Positions 9,137 to 24,606 of a stretch of 64,000 nucleotides of DNA are shown piece by piece. The notes under the pieces were generated by a model. That model was given only the letters and a program-made list of their open reading frames with translations, did no database searches and was not told the origin of the DNA. Source of the stretch: Neodiprion pinetum (taxonomy: Eukaryota; Arthropoda; Insecta; Hymenoptera; Diprionidae). The position numbers were made by a program, and so were the translations under genes. How positions within the stretch are numbered: position 1 is the stretch's first letter; every line of letters starts with the position of its first letter. The stretch lies in assembly GCF_021155775.2 (NCBI RefSeq), contig NC_060237.1:21350970-21414969 (forward strand), in the 5' to 3' direction.

Positions 9137-12100
9137 CTTCGCTTGTAGTATGACATGTGCCACATACTTTTGTCTCGTGACCTACCGAGGTCGCTGCAGA
9201 GCAATACAACGTTCACGCCTACGAATCGCGAGGAAATTTACACCTGTGACGAATTGCCAGACAAATCGCATCGTGCGAACTTGCCCCAATCTTCTTCGTG
9301 ACATTCACAACGATCTGACAGAAGGCCTGTTCAACGCACATATTCAATCACCGATAAAAGATAAGGTGAAGATATGATCTGAATTCATTTTGTTTGAGGA
9401 ATTATCGATTGCCAGTCTTCAGTGGGTCAAAATATCACCAGCGAGCCGATAACTGATAACTACGTCAAGTTTACCCACCAAGAACATCTGGTTTGACAAT
9501 ATTTTGGATACTTGAACAACGGATGCTTGATTATTTCACCGTGACTGCCAGCTAGACAAACCGAGTGATTGTGCTTTCGCTAAAAAAGGAGGTGGAGATA
9601 ATTAGAAGAAGAAAAACGGGTGAGGGCAATGGAGTGAGACTGCCCGCATAGAGCTGGATTGAAGTTGGATGTTTTAAGTGTGATAAAAGCTTGGGATAAG
9701 TTACGTAAAACCGTTTTTTGCTAAACTCACACAACATCGTCGAGATAAACACACGTCTAAATATATATAAGTTTCATAATACGCTATTTTAAATTATATA
9801 ATCGTCGAAGGATTCTCTTCCCTCTCCATCACGCCCACGGAATGATTTGATTCTCCTGAAGGATCACAGTGATTGAAGAATGATGATCCGCCAAATCTAT
9901 CGACATTGTTTGCTGGAATGGAACAACCGAAAATCTGCGAGAGTTTTCACTACTCAGTTGGCCCGATGAAAAACGCGTTCAAAAATGAATAGCCATTCGT
10001 ATTACACGAATATAAATGTGAAGAAGGTCGGGGAAAGGGGGTGGGCAGAGTTTCGGGCTTGGGAATAAAACGATTCGACCGTTGGGCGCACCTGGTCTCT
10101 CAGCTTGGGCTCCTTCGGCAGATTGGGAATCACACCGGGAGTCGCCTTATTATTCAAGATCCTCGCAGTTTTTCATGTCCCAGAGGGCGTCTGATGCTCG
10201 GATATTCATGGTTCCTTCCACTTCCGTTCCCATTCCTCTGTCGTGAAATTCATATTTGATCCAAGACGCAGCGGTGGCAGGATCGGTTCTTCGCGATTTT
10301 CCCCCTCCGAAAAATCAATTAGAGGTATAGATAGAAAGCGTTTTCAAAAATCCTACTTTGAAGTTGTCGATGGTTGGCATAAAACCGATCGAAATTTAAC
10401 CCAGCCACAATTCGCTTGAAGTTTCATCTTTTCAACCACGCATAGACGCCGCCAACTAGTCTCAAGTTTTTGCTACCGAGCTACATCGCAACGCCTCGAG
10501 TGACTAGCTGGATTAGAATCCAAGTTACACGTATACTGTATGCTGGAGAATATGATTGCCTAGAAATAGGTATTCCTAGACACATACTGTCGGAGATAGA
10601 AGTGTGCATGTAGTTTAAGTTTTGATGAGATGCGCCAAAGCCAAAGCCAAGGCCTGCTAACCGACAAAACCTCGATCTGAGGATTAGTTCGGAGACGCGG
10701 GTTTAATCTGATAGGATTGCTAGGATGGCTAAACAGGATAGTTGCGGTGGCTTCACTATAGTAATTGCTGTCAGAGTCGTGTTCCTCAACGGGCAAAAAC
10801 TGTATTATACATCGGTGCAGGGTATATAGCGGCTACACCCCTGCATGGCGTAATCGCATCAGAAGTTTTTCCTCCGAGGAGTTACATTCATCTCTCATCT
10901 AAGAAGTGCGGAAACCAGCGAGTGGTAGAACTACCATTAAAATATATTGCATCAAATGATCACGATACCATGGCAATCACTCTCCGGCTCCGAATACCTG
11001 TAATTGGAATTCACCGGATTGTCGGCTCGGGATCGAATGGGTTGTCACCGCAATAGACTCGCATAAAGTGGAGGGGATCAGCGTGCCCAAGCCTGGATCC
11101 GGAAACCATCCCCGTACAGTTATCTGGACCAGGAGATACGCGTCACTCGAGCAGTAACTCTCAAAGCAGTGAATCGGGTGTGTCTGGCTCGTCACTTTCC
11201 TCGAACACGCAGGATATTCATTTGATTTTCCCCAGTTTTTCACTCCGACGAAAACAAAGATTAATCAAAGTTCATACCTATAATTCCTTTTATGACAAGG
11301 CCGGGTGATGTAATGTCGAATGAACCGAAAAGACACGAGTCTGCACACCATTTACAATTGCACCGTGATTTTCTCGAGTCGATGACTCGAAGGTCGGAGT
11401 GAAGCGTCGAACAAATCGAGAGTCACTGACTTCGGGGTTTGCCAAGTTGTTGGTCAGCGTCGATTGGAAGCAGGTTACAATTGGAAGCAAACGTCGAGAG
11501 ATCGAGCCGGGCGACACGCGAGCCTGCATCAGGGTGACCTGGCGCGGCTCACCGCAGTGCTATAAACCTATCGTCGCTCGATAGCCTAAAGCTCGTGCAA
11601 ATGCAGCCCTGCGATACAAGCCCCGCATCGAGTTGGTCGAGTCGGTTGAGGCGGACCGGGGTGGAGTGGGCGATTCCACCTGTTGTTAATTACCCTCCAT
11701 TGATTCCGCTTTTGCACGGGGTTCAATGTTTTTCACCCTATGATGCTCGAACTCCGAAACCCAGTGATGCAAACCGTGATGACGTACGTACGTCGGTAGC
11801 TACGTAATGCGTTCGTGGATTGTATTGAACTTTGCAAGTGTACAGTTTGAAACATGGATTGTAAGATGATTTTGTTACTATATTCGTGACTAAAATGCTG
11901 TTGATGTAGTAAACATAAATCAATGATTGTGTCTATGGTAGAATTTCTCATGGCTGGCAGTGTGACAAGTATAGTTGTGGAGATGGATTGTACACGGGGA
12001 TCTTGACAAATGGTTACTTTGTCCACAGAGGTTCGGGAAAGATGATGACGGTGAAATCTCACTTTACCAAACTTGTGCACCTTTCACATTATACACTTCA

Positions 12101-15100
12101 TTTGTGACGATTGATGTCATATTCCTTTAAACTGCAGTTTTTGAAATCATACGTCCGTATCGATTCTTCGTCATAACACCTTTAAAAATCTTAGATGCTA
12201 TTCGCACTTTCTCAGGACTAAATTCTTTCGGAGTTTACATCTGTAAGAGGCAAATGGATTCATGTCAAAAAGGTCAATACTTATACATGTTCATATTATA
12301 CTATTACGATTAAAATCAGTTTATTGTTTGGACACAGATAAGAGGTACACGTATGCGGGCGAAAAATGGTATAAAATACAGTACCAAGGGAATTTTTAAA
12401 ACTGAGAAGATGGGTAGAAGGTGGAGGCGACGCAGGCAACTAACCATCCAGGTTGCCGGCTTGTGGAAAAGTCGAGGAGATAAAAGCTAGTGCTCGGGTG
12501 TCGAGGGGCCGGAGAAAACTCTTGCTGAAGAGGTGGATGCAGAAAGAGAGAGGAGAGGAGAGGAGAGGGCGCGGGTGATCCTTGGAGCTTCATTTGCACT
12601 CCTCTTTCTCTCCGGCCGTTTCCTCCTCCGTTCGTCTACCCTCGACCAGCGGCCGCGCTCGCAACCTTCTTTATATTAAGGTTTATATTCAGCATTTTTG
12701 CGCCAGATTAAACGTAATGGCGGCGTCGTGTTATACGCCGGTATAAAAACAAGCGATCCCACTTCGCGGCGGTCTCCTCCTTTACTCTCTTTCTCTCTTT
12801 CTCTCTCCTTTCGCCCGAGCAATAAAACTCGAGGGTCGTGTTGAATTAAAAAGAGATCATTCTTCTACTCGGCTTTCATTTACATGCGGGTTACCCCTGT
12901 GTTACAAAATTCCACCTTGTACTTTTTAACCGAGATTCACAACCGGCTCGCGTTTACACTCCAGCTTAACAGACATTCTTAATGGGTGTGGATTTTCCTG
13001 TCTTTTTACTCGGAAACGTATGTGCGTGATGGTATTTTTTTATTTTTTTTATTCATTTTCACTAGCTTCTCTGCGAGCATAAATTGTCTGTCTGAATTCA
13101 GCAGCCCTCATCGAGCTGCAGTGGATTAATTAAGACGCTTGCCTTCTTGATACCGCTCAATTCAGCCAAGGCGTTGCTTGCTGAGCTCGCTGTAGTGAGT
13201 GAGTATCTCCAGAGGCTGTCCTCCGGTGCACCGCATCGCATAAATAGAGCTAGAACTGGTACGTTTTAGCTCTTGCTGCATCCAAGTACGAGGCACATAA
13301 CGGGTGTATGGTTATGACGGAAAATGGAGGCCTGCGTCGGTGTGGGCGAGGATTGTGCAAGAAAGGGGGATAGAAGGGGTCAGAGAGGGGATTAAATTAA
13401 AAATATACGCGGGGAAAGGTCTTCTTTTTTTCTCGAGATTAAAAAGTAAACGTACCACGTAAAAGTTAATAGCCAACCGGTGGAAAATAAAACTCATTCG
13501 GAATATAAGATAGCTCCGCGCAGCGAGACTTTTGCTATGGGGTATTCTGGGGTCCCTAGCTCTTATTCTCCTCCAGGGAATTAGAATCACCTTGTTCGGA
13601 TGATTTTTGAAATGATTGAAGGAAATTGGACACAATTCTGCAGTCTGTCTTTTTAAATCAATACGCAAGTCGCGACGAATAAAAAACGAAAAATATGAAA
13701 AACGACATGTCTTTAACGACGGATCATAATTTGTTTGCTATACGTAGATGTTGGTTGCCGCAAAGGGACATCGTCGTTCGTTTTGAGGGCCGAGAAACGG
13801 AGGGGGCAGCGACTTCCTAAGAGGCTGTAATAGAGCCCCTGGAATTAACATTTTACGGCGTCATTAGGGCTCTTAATTAATGTTGCGAGGCGAAGCGCGG
13901 TAAGCGGCGGATGCACCGAACGAGTCCGTTCTTCTTTCCCTGCCTTCTCTTAACTCGCTGCCCTCGCTTGACCTCTTTCTTTTTTCTTACCGCTTTTCGC
14001 CCTCCACGGTAGATATTTCAGATTTTTTTCTCCGGTCTCACTCTTGCTGAAAACAAGTGTCCGCGAAGACGGAAAATTGAAACGGCAAAATTTAGGGATT
14101 CCAACTGTACGGAGAAACGTGCGGGGGAGCGAAGTGAGGGATGATCGAGTTCCCGGTTTCCCCTCGCGAAGAGGTCGCTGCTCGTGTCGATCTGCGGTGT
14201 CGTTGCTCCGGTAGTCGGACGCGCGTGGTTGATGGTGTGGCAACGGTTGTCCAAGAAGTTTCTCAATCCACAATATCCGCGAATCTCGGTTTTCCGAGAG
14301 CCGCGGGGGGCGGTGTGTCGGGGGAGGCGGCGTTCGCCTTGCTATTGATTTTGTTGCCCGCGACCAGCAAACGGTCGGTCGCCTTTGGTTTATCGAGATC
14401 CGAGTTAACCGAGCTGGATAGGTGACGACGAGCCGCCGCCGCCACTGCTCCCGTTTCGACTTTGCAAGGATCGGCCCTTTGTGCCGTCCGTGGGATTATG
14501 CTAATGTAATAAGGCATCATATGGCGCGATAATACATGGGAGTGGTTGCACACACTCGCTGTCTACTTATTCCCGTCCATCCACTGACATTTCGCAATAT
14601 GAGGGCTCGACCGACGTAATAAGCCCGGGGATCAATTTATTCGACCGCTTGCTGCAGTGACTGCGAGGTTCACGATCCACACCCCCGACTCGATGTGGCC
14701 CTTGTTTGACAATGGGCAAGCCAAGCGCCTGGGGTGCGACGGGCAAAAGGGCCGTTTCCTTGTTTTCAAGCGGCCTCTACTTTTAACCCGTGACGAGCCA
14801 GTTTAATCTTGAATACGATCATGTGACTTTTTTGTTTCAACTGCATTCGCGCAGAAATTGCAGTTCTTGTACCTGATTAATCTATCCCAGTAGCGTAGAT
14901 GTACCGGTTTTGGTCACTGTAGTACCAGTCGTGGTCATAGTTTGCTTCATTTATGTAGTCATATTCCGTATGTGTAATCGGAGGTTACGTCCACGACCAG
15001 TTGGTTCGGAGGTGCGTTGATTTGCGTAAAAATTAATTTTTATATAGTGAAGTTTTCCGAGTGTTGAACGTTCTCTCCAAAACTTGCTCGAAGTTGGATT

Positions 15101-18100
15101 TTAGTCGTGAATTGCTTTATACAAAGAATCCAAAGTCAGATTAGAGAATACGGAATTTATGAAAGTGGTAACAACCGCAGTTGTAGTGACCATAAGTGAT
15201 GCATATATTCTGTCGCATCCTCTTGGCGGAAGTTGCGGTTTTCAATCCGTATCGAGTTCCAGACCGTTTTCTGGAGTGCTCGACCTCAACCTGCATGTTT
15301 GAGAGTTGTTGGAGGTGGTCACGAGGAGCGGAAAAGAGAGAGGGAGGGATTGCGAAGGGCACTTAATCGAGGGTTTAACTGCGGCATCTGGCGAGTGGGA
15401 TGAGAGGGTATAGCTGCGCTAAACACGCACTTACAGACTGCGGCTTGGCCCCCCAGTGCCGTGCGGGGTAACCAGGGGTGCTGGGCAAACCCGGCAGGGA
15501 GAGAGCATTAGTATCAATTAGTAGACACGTCGAGGGAAAACGTCACTTTGGCACCAACGTCGCAGGTCCGCTTATCTCAAGCCCTGCACTCCATTCTCAA
15601 AATGTCGTAGGTAGTGACGTCTTGCCTCAATGTCCTCGACGTAAATCAGAGTGCTGATAGTACCAGTAACGGTAACGGACGGGTTGCCAGAAGGCCTTTC
15701 CAGTTCACTGTTTACCACGACCAGAAGATTAGCAGAAACTGATACAGTAATTATTCTTCATTGAAAGTGAGACAGCGTAACTACTGCGACGCGGATATCC
15801 GATTTGAAGCGGTGTTAATCTGGCATGAACTGGGCGCGCTGAACAAATAGGTAAATTACCGTGAAACGGGCTGCAGTAAATCATTTTAATACGAGTTTAT
15901 ATAATGCAGATAATTACATGTGCAATGGGATACGTGGTGGTAGTACCGGGCTATATGCTTGGGGCTGACTTCTCCTGTGTTTGCGGTACTCCCTGCACGA
16001 TAGGTGTGTTGTTGTTGTCTGTGTTGGTTTGCCCCGCTCGTTGGGTACGGAAAACTAAGGTGGCTACACTGCCCGTTCGACTGTTACGCTAACCTACGTG
16101 TGCAGCAATTTTGATAGTATACCTGGTCGTGTATACCCGCGGAGAGGCGTAACACGCGGTAGTATGTGTTTATACCTCGAAGTGAACAAGATATCCTCGG
16201 CAGTGTATCAACATTATATTTTAGCTGGGATTTAGCCGAGCTTTATCGCAAGGCGCGTTTATAAATACCAACTTTATGGTAATAAATCAGCGAGAACGTA
16301 GCCAGCTTAATATTGTTGCCAGCCAGAGTGAAAATACCTAAATCTTTCTTACGTGAACTTCTAGCCGTTTAGTAGGCGTTCACGTACGACAGTTTTACAC
16401 GTGTATGCGCGTATCGCTTTATCATACGCACATTCGGTGTACGATAAGCCCCCATTTGGACTGGCGGAAACAGCACTATTCCCTCACGACGCTGACATCC
16501 GGTCTCTCGCCTAACCGCGAGTCGTCTCTTTAATGGATTAATCAGTTAACAGGCGGCGGTGCAAAAGGCGATTGGATAAGGTGACGTCGATGATGAAATT
16601 CAGTCCATGAAGTTGAGTAGCCAGCATCGATTGGTGCTTAAATAGTGAATCAGTTCTTCTCTGGAAGTCCTTTACGCAGCCATCGGAAGCGGAGAAGTAG
16701 AAGGGCTTGATTCCGGTTCGAGTGGAACCGAAAGGGCTCTTAGGGTAGCTGGTCGTCGGGTTCGGGGCGTTTCCTCCTGGTTTTCCTGGGTTCTGGACCG
16801 GGGAAATTGGGCGGGGCGTATCCCCTCTGCGGCGGGTAACAACTTCCTCCGCGGTGTTTGCCTCTCGTTCGTCGCGGCTCTCTTTGCCGCACACCACACG
16901 CTCCTGCATACCTACACGCACGCGGAACAACGGGGAGTCGAGAGTTCACACCGGGAAGTCGAATGGTCTCATTGCCGGCTCTGTAACGGATGAAGAGACA
17001 CCGGGCATTGGATGAGGTGCGTCCTTCACTGCTTATGGTCCAAACGCCCTGCGGTTGTTATTTATATGCATGGACTGCAGCCGACGACGGTGTGACTATG
17101 CGGCAGCTAATTCAGGGGGCGAATGTTTGTCATCAATTTTACCGTATATCAACCTTTCACGCATTCGTATACGCAACGGGTGTTCCGATTGATCAATTAC
17201 CCCGGTAAGGTGAAAGAAGGAATCGATTTTTACGACGAGATTGATGAGAAGGGATAAAATTGAAAAATAATGATGATAATACGGGATGAAATTCAAGTAC
17301 CTTAAATCCATCGCGGTTTGTTCGAGAGCTGCAGGAGCTTTCGGGCTGGTCGGAAACTGCGTATAAATTGGCTAATTAAGGGGCGTCAAATTGGCGGATG
17401 AAATGAACCTGCAACCTGCTTTCGCCGATGGGATGTAGAGCAGTGTGTATGTATGTAGTAACGCGAGCGTTTCACTTCACCGCGACCGAGTGAATATATT
17501 GTTATTTAACGGGGTTTAAATTAGGCAGTCAAATAATTGTAGCTCCGTGCCTACCGGGTTTAACGACTGATATCTATGTATAAGCAGTCACAACTGTATC
17601 GGGTAACTGAAACCAGGCAAACCGAGTAGCTCACTTTCGTGTTTATGTAGATGTCTGTATATAGTTCTTGGGTAGGCGTATATACCTATTCACCGGGTAA
17701 AGGAACAGTCGAGCAACAGCAGGAACAGTTTATTGGCTGCTCTCAGCCCCCAGTCGCCCACAGTTATACGATGCCACTAATTACCCTAATTCATTCATGG
17801 CTCACCGGGGCGCGTCGACCGGTTCGTGCCGATTTCACTGATCCTATAAACACGAGGTCTAAAGAATGTCTCTTTGTTAACGCGGTTGCTAATTCCTTTA
17901 AAATTAAATCCACAGATTTTGTAAGAAAAAATTGGCCTCGTGTTGAGCACCTTGACACGGTGAAGAAATAACTAATTACACTGATAGTAAAATAAAGAAA
18001 AACCGAACATGTTTTTCTGCTTTTCATTTTCTACCGAAAAATGAATATTTGTCAAAGTTTCTATGGCCTCGTTTGAAACCGCGTGCGCTTCCGAAGACGT

Positions 18101-21100
18101 CAGAAGAGCTGTGGCCAGTCGGAGCTAGTCCGTTAAGATCGCGGGGTGTTTGAAAAAAAAAAAAAAATCGTACGTCAAACACACGAAACGGATGTGTGTT
18201 GATATTGATATAGCTCGTTCAAATATTCTTTCGATCGTGCGACTCAAATATCTCGAAAAAACGAAGTCGTCAAACACAATTATTTTGTATATGTATATAT
18301 ATTTTCTTTATAGAATACGCAAGCACGTTATACCTGCGCCCATATTCACCGGGCTTAATTCTACAGATGAAAAAAGTTCGACGAGAGGAGGAGAGGTTAG
18401 TAGCGGCAGCACCCAAGCAATAAATTATGAGTGAAGCGGGCAATAATAATGTGGCAAATGGCGTTAAATATGGTGGATTGAGAGAGCCAGAGCGAAGGAG
18501 AGACAGACAGAGAGAGAGAGAGAGATAGAACCATGCAGTAGATTGCAGCTCGTGTTAGAATTGTAAGTTGTGACGTACCCAAGAGGGGAGGAGGAACCGG
18601 ACTAGCCCAACTCTTGACGACTATGGCGCTCAGGGGTCTCCGTGCATTTTGCGCATTCCAGTTTCAACTCTGCCCCAAGCATACGTGCGCACTTATACTG
18701 TACCCATGAATGCATGGTTGTAGGGGTGACACGTCAATGTCATTGTAGTTCCGTGTAATTTATATTAATGAGGGTAGAGGTACTGGTAACCAATGGTTCG
18801 GTTTTACCTAATTTCTTTCTAACCTAGACCTTGTCAATCCATATTCTAATTCGATTAGCATCACCAAAGTCATGAAACGGAACGAAGCGGATATCGTCGT
18901 TGAAAAAAAGTCACAGGATCAATCGTGAATTATTGTCAAACGATGTGAAACATCGCAGGAAAGAGATTGAAGCATGAGTCCATGAGTGCTCAACAGTAGT
19001 AGGGCACACTTCGAACACCCAACGACAAATTTTTGACACGGAAAGCCTCTGCACGTGACACTGTGAGAAGTATACAGCAATTATAGCCGTAAGTAGCAGC
19101 AATATAACGCATGACTGCACCGACTGCTGGTTCAGGACAGTGAAGTGAATGAGAGCAGGAACCGAGGCGGACAGTAACGCGACTGCAGTGTATAGGAGAG
19201 GTGTGGATGGGAGGCTGCAGGAGAAGAGGCAGCTGGATATCGGCTCACCTAGGGCTCTCGGGTTCCATTGTGACCGTCACGTATATCGCCCGGACCAGGC
19301 TCGCCACCTCGGGCTGCGGCAGCGGCGGCGGCAGCGGCAGCGGCAGCTCCTACCAGAGCTTGACTGGGACAGTCGACGACACCCTACAGGCGTCCCCTTT
19401 TCGCCCCTGATGCAGTGTTTGCTTTGTATTGACTCCCGTAGCGACGTCCCGAGCAAATAAGAGGGATATGGAGCATGTTAAATAGCCCTAATCCTCACTA
19501 TATATGATTAACCAACGTCAAAAGGCGTACGTACCGTTCTGTCCGTATTATATCCAGTCGCAAAAGAAATTTCTCCCCCCGCCGCTCCACTCGTTTCTCT
19601 GCATCCATCCTGCAAGTATCCGCATACCGTGCACACACGCGCATCCCTAGGCACAATGCGATTCAGCAGTTGCAGTGCCAACCCGACGTTTACACAACGA
19701 AGGATTTTATCATATTCAAATACTAGTCGCTCTTGATCTGTTGGATAGTTTTTTAGATGATTTTTGACGGCGGGGGCTGACGATACCCTTTTTCTTACTT
19801 CACTTGAACCGCATCTGTTACTCGATGTCTCGTGAAAATTTTTATTTTAAAATAACCTTTGTTACGAACAAGTCGAACAGACTGTGATTGATAACCGTGG
19901 AATGTTGAGAGTGTACGAAATTAACGCTAAGGGTAAACTCTGGTTGGTCGGATGAAAGGTGAAACAGCGAGCGGTGCGCATTGAACAAAGGATTTTTGCC
20001 GAAAAATGTTGCGGGTAATACAATTTTAGGTGGCATAAGGAGGTTGTTTTATTAGTTTGCCTAGTGTAATGAATTGATACCTATATGTTTACCAGAGCGT
20101 AATAACTGAGGCACGCGACAGATGGCAACGCGATACCCGGGCCAATATTACGACTCAATCAGCCCTCATCGATCACACCATATATTACATTATTACTATA
20201 CGCACTCCGCGATATTACCGACTGTAATATACAACCGGTGACCGCACCGTCGAACATATTGTTGCATTATAATTAGTTCGATAAGGATCATCTGAAGGCG
20301 TGGATTATATTCACTTGCACAGAGGATCGTGAATTTTGAAGCGCTTAAAAAATTGACGGTCAACGCGTGGACGAGTTAAAATTTTATGCGTCAAGTTGAA
20401 CGCGTATGCCAATATAACTTCGAATCGCACGTTATTTCATATTAAATTCGAATTTGAACACTTGTTCAAAAGAAGGTTGATTATTGATATGCAAATTTCC
20501 ACGAACTGGTTTGCTCTGTACCGGTATATACATTTTCTAACAAAGAATCGGAAGTTACACGATTTGACTGAAGCGAAAATCAGTTAATCATTCGAAAGAT
20601 TTGAAAAGGAAAAGCCAGTCTATGGGAAATAGACAAATTCCGATTCAATTGCTAATATATTCCGCTCTTTCAATGTTACCTTGATTGATGGTCTTCAGTG
20701 ACCTTTGCAGCGTGCACAGATCCTGTCGAAAGTACCTGTACTTTGCGTCCGTTAAAGTACGCAAAAATTTTGCCATATTACGCAGACATTGTACACCGAG
20801 CGTTGTTCGAGTATAAAAGCATCCAATTCTTGCAGATTATTTGCAGGACGAAAGGTGCAGTGCGTTGACCAATTATATTAATAATTATGCAGGGTAAAAA
20901 TGAAAAAACAGAGTCCATCGCATCGGGGATCCTGACTGATATCCAGACCCCTGTTATTCCATACGACAAGTTGAGAGCTTCAGACGAAAGGCGAAAGGTT
21001 ATTGGATGATCAACGCGTTTCCTTCACGGCAGAAGTCCAGGGTGGCGATGAGAACGCGAGAAGATAACAAACGACGAACGATAAAACGTCAAATGGTGAG

Positions 21101-23404
21101 AAAGACACGAATGTCGAGTAGAAGAGGAAGGAGGGAGGGAGAGCACAATGTACCGCGAAGACAGGGCTGCAGCGAGTAAAAGTCTTCTCGACTCCCGGTT
21201 TTCCTCCCTCGTATAATATATCCCACTCCATTCCCCGCGATGCTGAGAATGGCGGAAAACTCAGCGCTCCATTGGTTGATGCCCCCCTCAGCTCTCCTAA
21301 AGACAAATCGAGGCAATCATACGAGATTCTGAATAACAAAAGCACCCGGGGAGGGAAACTGGGACTCTGTTTACAGGATGGCAAACTGCAGACACCGTTA
21401 GCGAGAATCCATGACACCTGGGACCTGCGAGCAACACCGCGCGGGATCGAAATCAGGAATGATCGTCTGTGTGTGTTCAGACGGATCTGCCATGCCCCGG
21501 ATTCGTGCCGCGTAATACGTCATTGATATTCACGGCGCCTTCGATCTTTCTCACTCTTTTCCATTTTTCCTATGGTTTACGGTACTGCTGTTTCCGTTCA
21601 AATGACCCAACCCCTCGATGATGCATGTTTCGCCCCGTTGTCTTTCCTTCTACAACTACGTATGTACGGAATCTGTACGTTTATACACCATCGAGGAGAT
21701 AATTTTCTCAGGGAAACTTTTGTCTGAAACTGTAATTTGGCGATGCCTCGAATGGTGTGCTTAAGCGATCTTATCCCGAATACCGATATTTTACGATTTG
21801 AGACGTGATTTGAGGTCGATGAATGATTTGAGGATCGTTAATTCTGTTCCTGCAGAAGTTCCGCCTTTCCCACCCATATACCACGACGTCACCCGGAATC
21901 CATCTACCTAGGTATATACATACAGCTCGCGATGCAAATACCTCGAATAATATTTCAGAAGCTTACGATGTAACCGATGTGGTATCATTTATTAAAATTC
22001 CTCGAATAGATCTTGGATATATCTTCAGATAATCCTGAGAAAACACGAATCCTAAATTATTCGCGTCATTCATCCCTTATTATTATTCCCATTAAACATT
22101 TTCTATTGCATAATTTGTTAGCCCCTAATTATATGGATTATACCTGCGCTATGTGAGTGACATTTATCACTCGCACCTGAAAAGCGGAAGCATCTTTCAA
22201 GAACAGATATATCCGCGACAAACTCTTCGTGGTCGGCCTACAATTTCGACAGTCTGTCAAATCCTGTAACGATGCACATCAAACATAGGATCACATATTA
22301 TTCCGGCAAACGTAGCCCCGGATTCTTTCCAGCTCTGTGTGAGTACCTGTATTATACCTTCACGAACTTGAGTTCAAAAACTGTCCCAAAGAAATGAAAT
22401 TCGCACGGTTCTCGCGTTGCTGGAAACTTGGACTGAAGTACCTTACACGCCGCAGGCTTTTCTCCATCAACCTCACACTCTATAAGTCAGGGTGGCAAGA
22501 GACCCAGAGACCCGGAGTCGTGAATTCGGTGCTTATGCCACTGAAAGTTTATAACCAACTGTGTGGCGAACACGGACAGAGGCAGATATGATTGTGAGAG
22601 TAAGGCACAAACGAATGTGTCGCATATACTTGGACAGCTATACGGGAGAATAGAACGTGGCCGATTCTCTGTTGGGAAATTATTGCCGGACGTGCCTTTG
22701 GCGTGAAATGGCATGTCGTTAGAGCTGCGGGAATAATGAGATTTCGTTGGGGTCGTGGCGAGCGTTTACCCTGCCTACCTGAAACCAGCGAGCTACTGTC
22801 ATCGGTTGTACTACGCCAAGATCAGGTGCAACGTTTCCTCCTGCCACCCCCACATCCCTCCTTTGTCGGTCTTCCAGCTCCCGCTGTGCCCTCAACGCCC
22901 AGCTCTCGCTCATTCACAAATACGCTATTCCACATTCATTCATGACTTCTCGGATAACGCATCACTGGCCCATTGACCCAACCAGCTTGTCTCATGATCG
23001 GCCCACTCTACCTCCGGAAGTCAAATAAGCTAGGAGAGTTTTTACCACGAGTTGATGAAACGAAAATTTGTCATCTAAGAAGCTGAATCTCGTCTTGGAA
23101 TTTCCAAGCAAGAGGAGGTGCGTGAAAAGAAAGAGAATGGAAGTAAATTGAATCTGATATTTAATAAAGAAGACAGGCGAAGAGGGGAAAGAAACAAACT
23201 TGAAGAGAAGAGGAAGTACAGCAGAAACAGAAAAAGCTGTAGACAATGTTAAAGAAGAGCGTGATGGAAGGTATGTATGGGAATAGGATGGGGTATTTGG
23301 AATGAGAAGAAAAGGGTGAAGAAGAAATAAGAATATCCCTGAAAAACTCTAAATTCAATTATTTGAATGGGTCTTTTTTCTCGCCATTTGCAGACTTTTG
23401 TAAA
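9137..23404. other. Long gene-free stretch
   Basis: No frame of convincing length, splice pattern or family resemblance was found on either strand. The start (9137-9500) must include the reductase promoter. From about 12.6 kb on, the sequence alternates GC-rich purine or pyrimidine tracts with AT-rich blocks. These contain homeodomain-type TAATTA motifs (13860-13885, TTAATTAATG) and a POU-like ATGCTAAT near 14498. They could be regulatory for the downstream homeobox gene, but this is inference. Confidence 0.45.
18501..18526 (+). repeat. GA-rich microsatellite
   Basis: AGACAGACAG followed by about seven AG units. Confidence 0.85.
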
Positions 23405-23965
23405 CAAATTTCCTGTCGATGTATGAGGCGTTCTCCACCAACTCAATCAGTTTTGTCTTTTGTCCTCTCGCATCTGTTCCATACTTGGTTATAAAGTAGT
23501 ACTACTTAAAGGTACTCTTTGTGTATTTTTTCAGATTTTTATTGCAGTGTATTGGGAACGTATAAAATAATTGGCATCGTGGATACTTTACCGCGAAAGG
23601 TGCATTGAGTGCAAATACCCTGTAAAATTTACAGTGAAATCAAAGGTGTCGCATTGACAGAAAAAAAAACCATTTCTTTTCACTGAGAATAGCCTTTTTG
23701 ATGCCGTCAAAAATACAACATATATCGCGTTAGATAGTTCATGGAAAAACATAACTTTTTTATGTTAAATTTTTTTTACCTGCCTTCATTCTTCCATCAT
23801 ACACGGGTTTAAAACAAAAGCATTTCCGAAACGAGTAAATTAAATTTTTTCTTTTAAATTCACACGGAGTATCTTTAAGTAGTACTACTATATAATCAAT
23901 TACGGAACAGATCCGAGAGGATAAAAAAAAGTAGCCGAACACCTCGTATAAACCTAAATCTGTCG
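23405..23965. mobile_element. Fold-back element with arms of about 115 bp
   Basis: The left arm (about 23418-23530) and right arm (about 23845-23957) are reverse complements with substitutions. The clearest blocks are GTAGTACTACTTAAAG at about 23496 against CTTTAAGTAGTACTAC at about 23874, and CCTCTCGCATCTGTTCC against GGAACAGATCCGAGAGG. The core of about 315 bases is not palindromic and has no clear protein. The exact ends are uncertain. Confidence 0.7.
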
Positions 23966-24396
23966 TAAGAATGAGTATCGTCGAAAGATCTAACAACGTC
24001 TGCTAAAATCCTGTCCACTTAACCGTTTCTTTTTTCTTTCTACTCCATTACAAGTTTTCTGATTTTTAAAAAAATTTCCCAACTATTTCTTTCACCAACT
24101 TTCCAAGGGTTTGAAGGACGCTCGTATTTTCGATAATCAGACGACTGTTTTCTGGCGAAAAGTTTTTCCCTGGATATAGAAACTACAGAATCAGAGGCAT
24201 GTGACTGCGGGATGGTTGCACATAACGAGACAACGAATGGGACGCGCGCCCGTCGGAATATTAAAATAATCCGTGATTACTTTAATAAATCTTTCCCGCC
24301 GTTCGTATTCCTCCTCGAGTCCTCTTCGCCCCCCTTCCCCCTCCCATCTTTCCTTCGCTTCAGTTTCGAGCTCGAACCCGACTCTCGAGCAGCCCC

Positions 24397-24400
<4 letters not shown>

Positions 24401-24449
<49 letters not shown>
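24401..24449 (+). repeat. (TC)n microsatellite
   Basis: Uninterrupted TC dinucleotide run of about 24 units. Confidence 0.97.
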
Positions 24450-24451
<2 letters not shown>

Positions 24452-24606
24452 CAAGTCACAGATGTGACTGTACCCCTAATGAGCGCGCTATTTTTCACGA
24501 GTATTTTTATCCCGTTTATTGGGCGCTCGCTTCACAAACTGTCGGCTGGATATTAATCATCCGGCTCTTACGACTTGCCTTTTATTTCTTCCAAGGAGAG
24601 AATAGT

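Noticed and set aside
24212..24556. Frame with a long Ser-Leu repeat
   Set aside because: It is simply the translation of the TC microsatellite.
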